In this document: positions 52,203 to 61,720 of the stretch, one piece after another
Layout: each line of letters opens with the position of its first letter
How positions within the stretch are numbered: position 1 is the stretch's first letter
NCBI GenBank assembly: GCA_043778205.1
Contig: JAYWGO010000068.1
Coordinates: forward strand, 46,286-110,285
DNA length: 64,000 nt
Direction: 5' to 3'
Source of the DNA: JAAFIP01 sp043778205
GTDB taxonomy: Bacteria; Pseudomonadota; Gammaproteobacteria; Burkholderiales; Burkholderiaceae_C
The notes under the pieces: model-generated
Seen by the model: only the letters and a program-made list of their open reading frames with translations
Databases searched by the model: none
What the model was told of the DNA's origin: nothing
Translations under genes and position numbers: made by a program

Positions 52203-53834
52203 ATGTCAGATAAACATACATGGTTGGTTGCGTGCGTTATAGCCCTGCTGGCTGCAGGCCTGCATTTGGCTGTTAAAGGCCCATACAAAGGGGGGGCGCC
52301 AGCACTAGCCATTAATCTAGCCCAGCCGGATGCCTATGTTCAATCGCAGAAGATTAGCGCTTTGCCAGCCGACCTGGTCAATATGCCAGGACTGAAGACG
52401 GTTTTGACGCAAGAGTTTGTCAATCACTATGAAGAGCACCCCGACCGGTTAAGCCTTGAGGGAAGCTTGCGGCGTCTGGCGTTTGAGCACAAGCTCAGCT
52501 GGCAGGAAAAGCTGATTTCCGGTTTGTTGGATGCCCCAGGAGAGCTGGCTTTGTGGCGTGACGGCAAAGGCCGCTTAAGTTACTTTGCTTTGGTCGTGCA
52601 GAAAAACCTAGCTGCTGGTGTAGCCGAACAGTTTGCCAAGGTAGTGTTAAACGACAAGCAACTAAGTCGTGCTGGTGAAATTAAAGTCAACGGCTCGGCA
52701 GTGGCGGTCTATGCGCTAACCTTGCGCAACGATACGACCTGGTTAATTGCCTCGCATGGCGGACAATTATTGGTGTTGAGCCATCCAGGCATGCTGCTGC
52801 AGGAAGGTGGCCTATTGGCTTCAGGTTCAGTGGAAGTAGCCCAGGCACTGTTGGCGAAATCCTCTAACCATCCTTGGAAACAAGAATTTCATTTGACCCA
52901 AACTACTGCACCCACCACAGCAAGGCATACAGCCATAGTGAAGGCCTCGTTCTTGTCTTTTGGCTACCAACATTTTTTTCCTGAGATGTACGCGTTGCAA
53001 CTGCAGATGAATACCAATGCAACGTGGCTAATTCAGGCCGCTGCCACACCCAAAGCCTGGACAGATTGGGGCAGTGCTGCTGCGCACAGCTGGAGCGCTT
53101 TACCGCGCGGAGCGGCATTTTGCGCAGCGCTGCCGGTTGACTGGACACGTGCCGAGCCTGCGCTGAAAGTGGCCTTGGGCACTGGTGCGCAAGCCTTGGT
53201 GTCTGATTTGGAAGCCGGTGCAGGTGTATGCTGGTATGCCAATGCGGGGCTGTATGCCCCTGTAGTGGCCGCACGCTTAAAGCCAGGCAACAATGCGCGT
53301 CACGATGCCAGCCTGAAAACGCTTTTGTCTGAAAGCTTGAGAGCAAAACCTCCGCTTAAAGAGGTGGTAGAGAAAAAACTCACCGACCAAAATATATTGT
53401 TGACGAAAGATATTGCTAACCCCAGCGGCTATATAAGCAACAAAGAGGGGCCCTCACACCGCATTGGAATTGCCAGATTAGGCGCTGTTGTGATCGCCTC
53501 GGTAGACCATCGTATGGTTGAGCAAAGCGTAGCGGTTAATGCCAAAACCTACCCGGCGCTGGCTGACGAATATTCGCAGGCCCCCGTGCTGATTAGCCAA
53601 TGGCCCGAGGTGGCCAAATTACTAGAGACTGAAAGCCAGCGCTTAGCTACCCGTGCCAGCACACCCTTGTTTAACACCGTAAGCCGTGAACAGCTCAAAC
53701 CGCGTCTGGATGCACTTGCACGCAACGGCAGCTTGGCCTTGTTAGCACCCAAAGGTGCTGCCAGCGGGCAAAGTGAAAAGATCTGGTCGTGGCAGCCCTT
53801 AGCTATTACGCTTTCTGATTCAGCACGCAAGTAG
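52203..53834 (+). CDS. DUF2138 (YfaA/MagF-like) inner-membrane protein of the mag operon
   Basis: 543 residues from the ATG at 52203, with a GGGGGAGG tract upstream. One N-terminal membrane anchor (WLVACVIALLAAGLHLAV) precedes a large periplasmic part. In Pseudomonas aeruginosa the DUF2138 product of this six-gene element (MagF, from memory) forms an inner-membrane complex with the macroglobulin. Here it is the first gene, 4 bp before the DUF1175 gene. The domain identification is from order and general appearance rather than a specific motif. Confidence 0.82.
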   Translation: MSDKHTWLVACVIALLAAGLHLAVKGPYKGGAPALAINLAQPDAYVQSQKISALPADLVNMPGLKTVLTQEFVNHYEEHPDRLSLEGSLRRLAFEHKLSWQEKLISGLLDAPGELALWRDGKGRLSYFALVVQKNLAAGVAEQFAKVVLNDKQLSRAGEIKVNGSAVAVYALTLRNDTTWLIASHGGQLLVLSHPGMLLQEGGLLASGSVEVAQALLAKSSNHPWKQEFHLTQTTAPTTARHTAIVKASFLSFGYQHFFPEMYALQLQMNTNATWLIQAAATPKAWTDWGSAAAHSWSALPRGAAFCAALPVDWTRAEPALKVALGTGAQALVSDLEAGAGVCWYANAGLYAPVVAARLKPGNNARHDASLKTLLSESLRAKPPLKEVVEKKLTDQNILLTKDIANPSGYISNKEGPSHRIGIARLGAVVIASVDHRMVEQSVAVNAKTYPALADEYSQAPVLISQWPEVAKLLETESQRLATRASTPLFNTVSREQLKPRLDALARNGSLALLAPKGAASGQSEKIWSWQPLAITLSDSARK

Positions 53835-53838
53835 TCGT

Positions 53839-54558
53839 ATGGGCGCTGTAGAACCCATAGGCGACGTGCAAGCTATGCTCAGCCATGGAATTGCATCGCG
53901 GCGTATTTGCTTGCAATACGCGCTAGGCGTCAGCTTGGCAACAGGCAGTACGCAGCGTGGTTTTGCCACACAACTGGCTTTAGACCAGCGCCTTGATCCA
54001 AAGCAAAGCCGCGCATTTCGTGCCTGGTTCAGCGTCATTGTGGAAGACCAAGTGCAACGCAGCCCCAGCCCTCGCTGGGTGCACCGCGATTGTGCAGGTT
54101 TGGTAAGGTTTGCCGCACGACAAGCATTGCAAAAACATGACACTCAGTGGTTGCACTCCATGGGCTGGCCGAAGGCACAGGCGCTGCCGCCCGATGTGGA
54201 TATCTCTGCCGAACAGCAAAGACACTTCAGTCGCTGGAGCTTGCAAGATGGCAGCCGCAGCGACTACGCCAGCGCCATCAGCTTGGTACAAAACAATACG
54301 CTCAGGTTAGGCGCAGACAGTACGCAAGCGCAAAGCGCAGACTTGCTTTTTTACGACCAAGGCGCGGAGCAGCACCTGATGGTATGGACAGGTAGGCGCA
54401 TTGCCTACCATACTGGCGCAGCTGAGACCCCTGAAGACAACGGCTTGCGCTCCACCACTTTGGCCAGTCTATCGCAACACCCAGACACACGCTGGCGGCC
54501 TAGCCGCAGCAACCCCAATTTTGCAGGTTGGTACCGATTTACATTTTTGACGCCATGA
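53839..54558 (+). CDS. DUF1175 (YfaT/MagE-like) protein, NlpC/P60-like
   Basis: 239 residues from 53839; an ATG at 53875 would give a twin-arginine-like signal (ASRRICLQYALG). The core HRDCAGLVRFAARQAL and DLLFYDQGAEQHLMVW recall an NlpC/P60 fold with Cys and His dyad, followed by RPSRSNPNFAGWYRF, a DUF1175 hallmark. Its stop overlaps the macroglobulin ATG (ATGA), so the two are coupled. A peptidase or maturation role is inference. Confidence 0.85.
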   Translation: MGAVEPIGDVQAMLSHGIASRRICLQYALGVSLATGSTQRGFATQLALDQRLDPKQSRAFRAWFSVIVEDQVQRSPSPRWVHRDCAGLVRFAARQALQKHDTQWLHSMGWPKAQALPPDVDISAEQQRHFSRWSLQDGSRSDYASAISLVQNNTLRLGADSTQAQSADLLFYDQGAEQHLMVWTGRRIAYHTGAAETPEDNGLRSTTLASLSQHPDTRWRPSRSNPNFAGWYRFTFLTP

Positions 54559-57500
54559 ACGCATTGACTACTCTACGCTACACCCGTCTTCCTGCGCTCA
54601 TTCGCGCGCTTGCAATCGCGTGGCTTGCCTTGTGCACGCTGCCCAACGCATGGTGTCAAGACTATGCGCCGTCCGCTGGAGCACCTTTCTTTTTGCTCAC
54701 CGATACCAGCTATGGTAGTACTGAAGAGTCCAAAGTTCGATTGGAAATTGGTGGGCGTGATATAGATGTGTTGCAACAAACTGGCGGCGTCGATGTGTCG
54801 GTATACCGCCTTGACAATGCACTGGATTTTTTGCGCGCACAAAAGAATCTGCACCGCGTTGATATTCGTGCCGCTGCACGCCCTGAGGGCTTAGCCAATA
54901 CTTTGACCTTTTTATGGGACAGCGCATGGAAAAAAGCCCGTGTCATGTGGCGCGGTATCTTCGCGTCCAACCTGCGTAAGACAGTGACCGAGCAAGCGCC
55001 AGAGCTGCAAACCACCGAAGATTTTTTGCGCGCACCGCAATACCAAAATGCACCCGCGTACAAAACACCACAAGGCATGGTGCTGGCAGCGCGGTTTCGC
55101 TATCCGCTTCAATATGCCCAACCGGCAGCACCCCCTAAAGACTTGAAGCTGGAGGGTTCGTCAAGTGACTTTATTGCGCAAAGCACGGGCAATGTCATCA
55201 TTCCTTTGGGGAAACAAAAGCCTGGCCTGTATGTTGTAGAGGCCTCAGTAGGCAAGCACCGTGCTTTGGCGCTACTGTTTGTCTCAGACACAGTGGCAGT
55301 GAGCAAAACATCCGCTCAGCAAATGTTGGTGTGGGTGGCTGAACGTGCTGGCGGCAAACCGACTGAAAAAGCGCAAGTGCTTTGGAGTGACCTAAATGGT
55401 GTGCTGGCCAGTGGCGAGACTGATTCGCATGGTGTTGCGACTTTCAAACGCACCGTGGCGCAGACCAGCTATGTTTTTGGTCAAGACGCTAGTGGTGGCG
55501 TTTTCGTATCCGAAAACTTTTACTTTGACAGCGAGATTTACAACAACAAACTGTACGCCATAACAGACAGGCCTTTGTACCGGCCTGGTGACGAAGTGCA
55601 CATCAAACTGTATGGCCGTGAATTTACTGGCGCACGCAGCTCCAAGCCCATGGCTGCCAGCAGCATTGCTATCACCGTGCTGGATGCACAGGGTTCGCCT
55701 GTGCACCAAGACACTGCAAGCTACACACCGGATGAAGGAGCCGTCAGTCGTTTCATGCTGCCAGAAAACGCACCTGCAGGGGGATACGAAATTCGCATGC
55801 GCCGAGGCGAAGACGAATACAGCGCCGCATTTCGCGTGGCCTATTACGTCAAGCCGCATTTCGAAATTTTGGTAGAGCCTGCCAAGCCTACGTTCAAAAC
55901 AGGCGAAGCAGTCACAGGGCGCATTAGGCTGGCTTATGCGGATGGCAAACCAGTAGCCAAGGCGGTTGTGAGTTTGTCGGCCCGTGCGCAGGTGCTCACC
56001 ATGGTGGAGGGCGATCTGACTTATGCTGGTGCATTTGCATTGCAAATTAAAGAAAACCAAGAGCTGGAGACTGATGCCAAAGGCTATGTCAACTTTGCAC
56101 TGCCAGCTGCCAAGGAGCCCAGCCGTTTGGTACTCACCGTGCTGGCCAGCGATGGTGCGGCCCAGCGGGTGCGCAGCACGCGCGAGCTGCTGATTGAGCG
56201 CTCTGCCAGCGCCTATACCCTCAAGCCTGAGCAACAGTTTGCACCGCCTAACCAAGCCATTGTCTGGCGTGTGGCGCAACTAGATGGCAGCAGTGACAGC
56301 ACACCGCCAGTGAAGTGGGTGGCGCTACATCAGGAAAGTCAAACCAAAACAGAGGGTGCGATAGCGCCCACAAGTTTGACCAGTGGCAATTTCAATATCC
56401 AACTGAGCCGCCCAGGCTCGTACATGGTGCAGCTGCGCGATGCACAAGATCAACTCGTTGGAGCATCGCCATTTTGGGTCTCTGGGGGCGAACTCAAACC
56501 ACCGCAAGGCTCCATTGACATAGTGTTTGACAAACCGCGCTACAAAGCGGGCGATGTAGCCCGTGCATTGGTGACCTTTCCTGAACCTGTGGCCGATGCC
56601 TTACTTACCTTGGAGCGCGACAGTGTTGAAGCCTATGGGCGATTGCAAAGCAGCAACGGGCTGGGTACAGTTAAAAAGATCAATGACAGGCAATGGGAAG
56701 TCTCGGTGAAAGTGGCCATGGAGTTTGCACCCAATATCACCTTTTCTGTGGCCTATGTGTATGGCAGTGAATTTGGCTTTCAAAATGCAGGTATTGCGGT
56801 AGAGCAGCCCAACATCAGTGTCAGTATTAAAACCGACAAGCCCAGCTACCAGCCTGGGGAAACGGTTACGGTGGATATCACGACTGCATCTGAGGGTAAG
56901 GCTGTGCCTGCTGTGCTGACTATTGGTGCAGTGGATGAAATGGTCTATGTGCTGCAGCCTGAAATCGCACCAGGCATTGTTGAATTTTTCTACCATCCAC
57001 GTCGCAACAATGTGCGCACGCATACCAGCCTGGCTTTTATCAGCTACGACGAAGCGGGTATACCCAATGGGGGCGCTCTGCGCTCTCGCAGTACGCTGGA
57101 GCGAGGTATCAAACTGCTGGAGCGTCCACGGCGTGATGAGCGTGACACTGCTTATTGGATGCCGAGTCTTAAAACCAATGCACAAGGCACTGCGCGCGTG
57201 AGCTTTAAAGTGCCAGACGCACTGACGCGCTGGCGCATCACTGCGCGCGCGGTAGGCTTAAGCGGCAGCGACGGTTTGGTAGGCGAACGTCGCGCTTATT
57301 TCCAGAGCAATAAATTGATCTACAGCAAGTGGACCAGCCCCAATTGGGCACGTAATGGTGACCGCAGCAGCATTAGCTTGGCCGTGTTTAACCAAACTGC
57401 GAGTAATGCCGATGTGCAAGTGGTGCTCAATGGTGCAGGCAAGCCTCAAACGCAAAACGTAGGACTGAGCCCTGGGGCCAACTTCGTTACCTTTAACACT

Positions 57501-59126
57501 GATGCGCTGACCGCATCGGGTGCCTTGAAGGTCGATATTTTGCAAGGCGGCAAAACGGTAGATGCCTTGGAAACCAAAATGGAAGTGCTCAACGCACAGT
57601 GGCCTTCGCGCAGTGAACAATTCGTTGGTGTGGCTGCCGGGCTCAACCAATTCAATCTGAACCTACCGGCAGACGCGCGTGACGTACAACTACGTGCGGT
57701 AGGCGAGGGTGCAGCCTTGTGGCAACCAGTTGCTGACGCTTTGCTTGACTACCCATACGGTTGCGTGGAGCAAACGGCCAGCCGTTTGATTCCCATGGCA
57801 TTGGCACTGAAAGCCTTGCCGGATACCCAAACAGCTGCTAACCCGCTACGCGCACAGCTGTATGCGTCGCGCTTGCGCTTGGCCAGCATGGCAGGACCTG
57901 ATGCCGTTTTTGGCTGGTGGGGGCGCGGCACCGACGGCAGCATATTCTTGAGCAGCTATGCTTACTATGCCGACTACTTGGCCACCCAAACACTGGGCAT
58001 ACAACTGCCTGCCAGCCACTGGCAGCGATTGACAGACATTTACTCTAAACAGCATGCCATTGAACCACTGGCACACCGCGCAATGGCGCTGTGGATGATG
58101 CGTGAAATGGGCTTACCCACTACGACCTATGTGCGAGGTTTGGTGACAGCTTTACAGTCTGCTAAAACCAGTACAGGCAAAGCAGGGCCAGGTCAGAGTT
58201 GGGTACTAGGCGAAGCTGCCGCTCAGCAGGCTGTTGCCCTCATGCTGGGCGCGCAACTTGCCAAAAGCGAGTCTGTAGCATGGCCTGCAGAATTAACTGA
58301 CCCACTGGAGGCAGCGCGCGCTAGCTTGGCAACAGCACCACAGTTGTTTCCCCAAACACTGTTGATGCTGATGGGAAATTCAGACACAGCTAGCTTGCAA
58401 GAAGCCTTGCGCAGAACTGCCGAATCTGAACCCACGTTTGACCGCGCTATCGCATTGGCATGGCTGGCTAAAACCTCTAATTTACAAAACCGAACAGAAG
58501 TACCTGATGCCAAATTAGATGCTGCATGGAAAAGCACCGTCAGTGCTACAGGAGGAAAACTATGGCTGCCGTCTGTAGCTGATATGGCACTCCCTGCGAA
58601 TGTCAAACTCACTGAGCCCCTTAACCAGACCATCACTTTTGCAGCGCGTTACAACAACTTTGTCCGTGACAAAGCCAGTCTGGCTGCAACCGTCTCGCGC
58701 AAGCTGTATCGGCTTGACCGTGACGGCAAAGGCTTTACGAAAGTCGCTGTGAACCCTGCAGATGGTTTATCGGCAACAGCTTTGTATTTGGACGAGGTTA
58801 CCGTGAGCAGCAGTAAAACACTACGCTATGCTTTGGTTGAAATTGCGTTGCCTCCGGGTGCGCTGTTAGAGAACTCAACATGGGGCATCAACTTAACAGG
58901 TGATAAAGAGCCTGAGCCTATAGAGCGTGCTGTAGGTGAGGCTACACGCACGGGTTACAACATACCACTGGACAAAATAGAAGGCAGCAAGACAGTAAGC
59001 CACTTGCTGCGTTTTGGCCAGAAAGGCATGTTTGGCTTGCCCAGTGCACGGCTATGGCGCATGTACCAACCCGAGGGCAAGGCCTACGAAGCTGGCCCTT
59101 TCGTACAACCATGGAGTGTGCAATAA
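54555..59126 (+). CDS. Bacterial alpha-2-macroglobulin (YfaS/MagD type) with thioester motif
   Basis: 1523 residues from ATG 54555 (the TTG at 54528 is inside the upstream gene). A Sec signal (ALIRALAIAWLALCTLPNAWC) is not an obvious lipobox. MG domains carry the typical DRPLYRPGDEVHIKLYGR and KPSYQPGETVTVDI strands; the region before TAYWMPSLKTNAQGTARVSF (about residues 850-870) should contain the bait. The internal thioester motif GCVEQT is intact (Cys1070-Gln1073), set in YPYGCVEQTASRLIP. The protein traps proteases in the periplasm. The 3' end overlaps the DUF2300 gene by 16 bp. Confidence 0.95.
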   Translation: MNALTTLRYTRLPALIRALAIAWLALCTLPNAWCQDYAPSAGAPFFLLTDTSYGSTEESKVRLEIGGRDIDVLQQTGGVDVSVYRLDNALDFLRAQKNLHRVDIRAAARPEGLANTLTFLWDSAWKKARVMWRGIFASNLRKTVTEQAPELQTTEDFLRAPQYQNAPAYKTPQGMVLAARFRYPLQYAQPAAPPKDLKLEGSSSDFIAQSTGNVIIPLGKQKPGLYVVEASVGKHRALALLFVSDTVAVSKTSAQQMLVWVAERAGGKPTEKAQVLWSDLNGVLASGETDSHGVATFKRTVAQTSYVFGQDASGGVFVSENFYFDSEIYNNKLYAITDRPLYRPGDEVHIKLYGREFTGARSSKPMAASSIAITVLDAQGSPVHQDTASYTPDEGAVSRFMLPENAPAGGYEIRMRRGEDEYSAAFRVAYYVKPHFEILVEPAKPTFKTGEAVTGRIRLAYADGKPVAKAVVSLSARAQVLTMVEGDLTYAGAFALQIKENQELETDAKGYVNFALPAAKEPSRLVLTVLASDGAAQRVRSTRELLIERSASAYTLKPEQQFAPPNQAIVWRVAQLDGSSDSTPPVKWVALHQESQTKTEGAIAPTSLTSGNFNIQLSRPGSYMVQLRDAQDQLVGASPFWVSGGELKPPQGSIDIVFDKPRYKAGDVARALVTFPEPVADALLTLERDSVEAYGRLQSSNGLGTVKKINDRQWEVSVKVAMEFAPNITFSVAYVYGSEFGFQNAGIAVEQPNISVSIKTDKPSYQPGETVTVDITTASEGKAVPAVLTIGAVDEMVYVLQPEIAPGIVEFFYHPRRNNVRTHTSLAFISYDEAGIPNGGALRSRSTLERGIKLLERPRRDERDTAYWMPSLKTNAQGTARVSFKVPDALTRWRITARAVGLSGSDGLVGERRAYFQSNKLIYSKWTSPNWARNGDRSSISLAVFNQTASNADVQVVLNGAGKPQTQNVGLSPGANFVTFNTDALTASGALKVDILQGGKTVDALETKMEVLNAQWPSRSEQFVGVAAGLNQFNLNLPADARDVQLRAVGEGAALWQPVADALLDYPYGCVEQTASRLIPMALALKALPDTQTAANPLRAQLYASRLRLASMAGPDAVFGWWGRGTDGSIFLSSYAYYADYLATQTLGIQLPASHWQRLTDIYSKQHAIEPLAHRAMALWMMREMGLPTTTYVRGLVTALQSAKTSTGKAGPGQSWVLGEAAAQQAVALMLGAQLAKSESVAWPAELTDPLEAARASLATAPQLFPQTLLMLMGNSDTASLQEALRRTAESEPTFDRAIALAWLAKTSNLQNRTEVPDAKLDAAWKSTVSATGGKLWLPSVADMALPANVKLTEPLNQTITFAARYNNFVRDKASLAATVSRKLYRLDRDGKGFTKVAVNPADGLSATALYLDEVTVSSSKTLRYALVEIALPPGALLENSTWGINLTGDKEPEPIERAVGEATRTGYNIPLDKIEGSKTVSHLLRFGQKGMFGLPSARLWRMYQPEGKAYEAGPFVQPWSVQ

Positions 59127-60916
59127 AACCCGTTGCGCCCTTATCTTGGCACACTGCGGCAAGTGCAGTGGCTTTGCTAATGGCTGGGTGTGCAGCTGAC
59201 TTAGCAAATGCACAAACAACCAGCAAGCAAGCGCTAGCCAGCCAAGCCAATGGGGTGAAGGTGGCTTGGCTTGACGACGCATCGCAGTTGCATACAGCGT
59301 TGATCACTGCAGGCGGCGGCGTTCAGCGCGGCATCGACTTGTCGCGGAGTGTGCCCTTAGGCAGCTTGTGGAAATTGGTTGCCTATGCACATTGGGTAGA
59401 AAGTGCCGCGCCTGCGCCGCCTTACCGCTGTGAGGGCAAGCTGAAAGATGAGGTGTACTGCTGCATGCCAGGCGAGTCGATTGACCGCGCTACGGCTTTG
59501 GTGAAGTCTTGTGGGTTGTATTTTTCAGCAACCCGCACGCCGTGGGATAAAACTTGGAGCTTTACATTACAAAACGCACCCGCCACCGTTGTGCGCGCTA
59601 TCCGCAACCGCAGTTTGGGCGCAGATACGCGGGTGGACGTGGGCACTTGGCTGCGTTGGCTAGCGAGCTGGCCAACAGCTTTGCATCAACAAGCGCAGGC
59701 TGATCTGTTGCCTTATTGGTTGCAGGGGCCTGGCAAAACTGCTTTAGGCGATGTGGGCAGCCAGCTGGGCCTTAAAACCTACACAGTAGAAAACACGGAT
59801 GCCAGCCGCTTTGCTGGGGCAAGTGGCTGGCTTAATCCCACCAATGATCCCAAACTAGCGCCCACTGCTTTGTGGTTTGGCGGCATGGGTACCAGTGCCC
59901 GCTTGGTACCCGACAACGCTGCACAAGTAATCGGGCTGATACAGACCCAAGATACACAAAGTGCAGAGCAAACTCCATCCGCTGCAAGGTCTGCATTTCA
60001 AAACCCGCAGAGCGCATGTGTGCGTGTTCGCTATTTTTCCCGCTACCCAGTCCGCAGTATTCAAACTATTGGTGCACAGACTGCCATGCCAATTGCTTCG
60101 CCATTGCGCGGGCGTTACAAGCTGACTTTTGAGAACGGCAACACCAGCGTGATTGAAAGCGCTGGCGAACTGCAATGGCGCAGCAAAGGTCAAGGGCCTG
60201 AAATTTCAGCAGAGCTGGACCTGGACGACTATGTAGCGCGCGTAGTGGACCGCGAAGCCAGTGCCCAGCCAGCACACGCCGCGCGTGCGCTGGCAGTGGC
60301 GGCGCGCAGCTATGTGCTGGCGCATGGCCGCATGCAGCAAGGCTGCTTGGAGATTGACGACAGCAGCCGCACCCAGCGTGTGGCGCCGCGCCCTGCCACA
60401 CACGCTGCCATGCAGGCAGCCATGTTCACCACCGGGCTGATCGTCAAAGGGGCTTATGCCATACCCGGGCAGTACCATGCCACGCAATCACATGACGGTG
60501 TTATGGCATGGTCTACAGCTGTAGAGCAAGCGCAGCGCGGGATGCGCTTTACCGAGATTTTGGACTACGCCTATCCCAAGGCCAGCCTTGCTTCAGTGTA
60601 CAGCGACGGTGCAATAGCTTGCGAGGCCTTGCCCTTAGCGCAACGTTGGTTGGAATCGCAGTTGCCAAAGTGGCGTCGCCAGCTGGCGGGGCAACCAGGT
60701 TTTGACGAACCAGCCAGCGTGCAGGTATGCCGTTTGCACAGCGGCCGTGCACATGCGCATGATGGTTCGCGCCGCATTGATGTCAGTGGCTACCAAAGCC
60801 TGGAAGAGCGTATTGCGATTGCACATGAATATTTGCACTTGGCATTCACGCGGCATCCGCGCTCGCGAGACGAATCATTTATTGAAGCACTGGCACGGCA
60901 GCTGGTAGGGGTTTAA
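59111..60916 (+). CDS. DUF2300 (YfaQ/MagC-like) envelope protein with SxxK, SpoIID-like and HExxH segments
   Basis: 601 residues from ATG 59111. The signal ends LLMAGC, a possible lipobox. Residues 85-88 (SLWK) resemble a penicillin-binding SxxK motif. A SpoIID/LytB-like region (about 365-420, LDLDDYVARVVDREASAQ and AHAARALAVAARSYVLA) follows. The C-terminus has HEYLH (572-576) and a downstream Glu (588 or 592), a gluzincin-like arrangement. These motifs are visible; that any is catalytically active is unproven. It is in the operon between the macroglobulin and two DUF2135 genes. Confidence 0.82.
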   Translation: MECAIKPVAPLSWHTAASAVALLMAGCAADLANAQTTSKQALASQANGVKVAWLDDASQLHTALITAGGGVQRGIDLSRSVPLGSLWKLVAYAHWVESAAPAPPYRCEGKLKDEVYCCMPGESIDRATALVKSCGLYFSATRTPWDKTWSFTLQNAPATVVRAIRNRSLGADTRVDVGTWLRWLASWPTALHQQAQADLLPYWLQGPGKTALGDVGSQLGLKTYTVENTDASRFAGASGWLNPTNDPKLAPTALWFGGMGTSARLVPDNAAQVIGLIQTQDTQSAEQTPSAARSAFQNPQSACVRVRYFSRYPVRSIQTIGAQTAMPIASPLRGRYKLTFENGNTSVIESAGELQWRSKGQGPEISAELDLDDYVARVVDREASAQPAHAARALAVAARSYVLAHGRMQQGCLEIDDSSRTQRVAPRPATHAAMQAAMFTTGLIVKGAYAIPGQYHATQSHDGVMAWSTAVEQAQRGMRFTEILDYAYPKASLASVYSDGAIACEALPLAQRWLESQLPKWRRQLAGQPGFDEPASVQVCRLHSGRAHAHDGSRRIDVSGYQSLEERIAIAHEYLHLAFTRHPRSRDESFIEALARQLVGV

Positions 60917-60919
60917 TGT

Positions 60920-61720
60920 ATGCATTTCACTAATTTTCTGCAGCCTTTGCACACGCTCATTGCGGCAACGGGTATTTTTACCATGGGTCTGCTTACTGCT
61001 AGCCAAGCCATAGCGCAAAGCCCCAGCTTGCAAGCCCCTGCGGGTGGCTGGCGGGCTACAGTAGGCGACAACAATTTTGTCCAGGAAGTGAACTACCCCG
61101 CTTCAAAAGTCAACTTGCGCGGCGGCACTAGCGTGTCAGCGCAAATCCAAGGGCAAATTCGCAAGACTACCAAAAGCAAGCTGCCGCCCACCTTGGTTGT
61201 GAACGGTGTGGCCATGCCACTGGAAACCGATGAAGCAGGCCAATTTGCCAGACCCTACGCGTTTGCAGCGGGCTCCAACAGCGTGGAAGTGCGCAGTGCA
61301 GATGGCAGCAGCACCAAGCGGGTACAGTTTTATGACGCAGCCAGCGGCGGTGCCCGCGCCCGTTTGCGCGTCGTGCTGAGCTGGGATTCAGCAGGCACTG
61401 ATATGGACCTGCATGTCATCACCCCTGCGGGGCAGCACTGCTTTTATGGCAACCGCATTATTCAGGGGGGTGGCGCGCTGGACGTAGATGTTACTACTGG
61501 CTATGGCCCAGAGATATTTGCCACTGCAAGGCCGGAGCGCGGCTCTTACCATGTGTATGTCAACTACTTCGGTGGCGAAGATGCTTCCAAACGCCTGACC
61601 ACCGCGCAAATCAGCGTCATCAACGGTGAGGGTACAGCATCAGAAACACAACGCAATTACCGTGTACCGCTGAGATCAACGGGAGAACTCAAACATGTGG
61701 CTTCTTTCAGCATTCAATAA
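60920..61720 (+). CDS. DUF2135 protein (YfaP-like) of the mag operon, first copy
   Basis: 266 residues with a Sec signal (LIAATGIFTMGLLTASQAIAQ). Two beta-rich domains: the first with APAGGWRA and NSVEVRSADG, the second with SWDSAGTDMDLHVITPAGQHCFYGN, the DUF2135 hallmark with an Asp-x-Asp site. Bacteria with the six-gene mag element have two such genes (magA and magB, from memory) whose products bind MagD. It follows the DUF2300 gene by 3 bp and overlaps the second copy by 26 bp. Confidence 0.9.
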   Translation: MHFTNFLQPLHTLIAATGIFTMGLLTASQAIAQSPSLQAPAGGWRATVGDNNFVQEVNYPASKVNLRGGTSVSAQIQGQIRKTTKSKLPPTLVVNGVAMPLETDEAGQFARPYAFAAGSNSVEVRSADGSSTKRVQFYDAASGGARARLRVVLSWDSAGTDMDLHVITPAGQHCFYGNRIIQGGGALDVDVTTGYGPEIFATARPERGSYHVYVNYFGGEDASKRLTTAQISVINGEGTASETQRNYRVPLRSTGELKHVASFSIQ

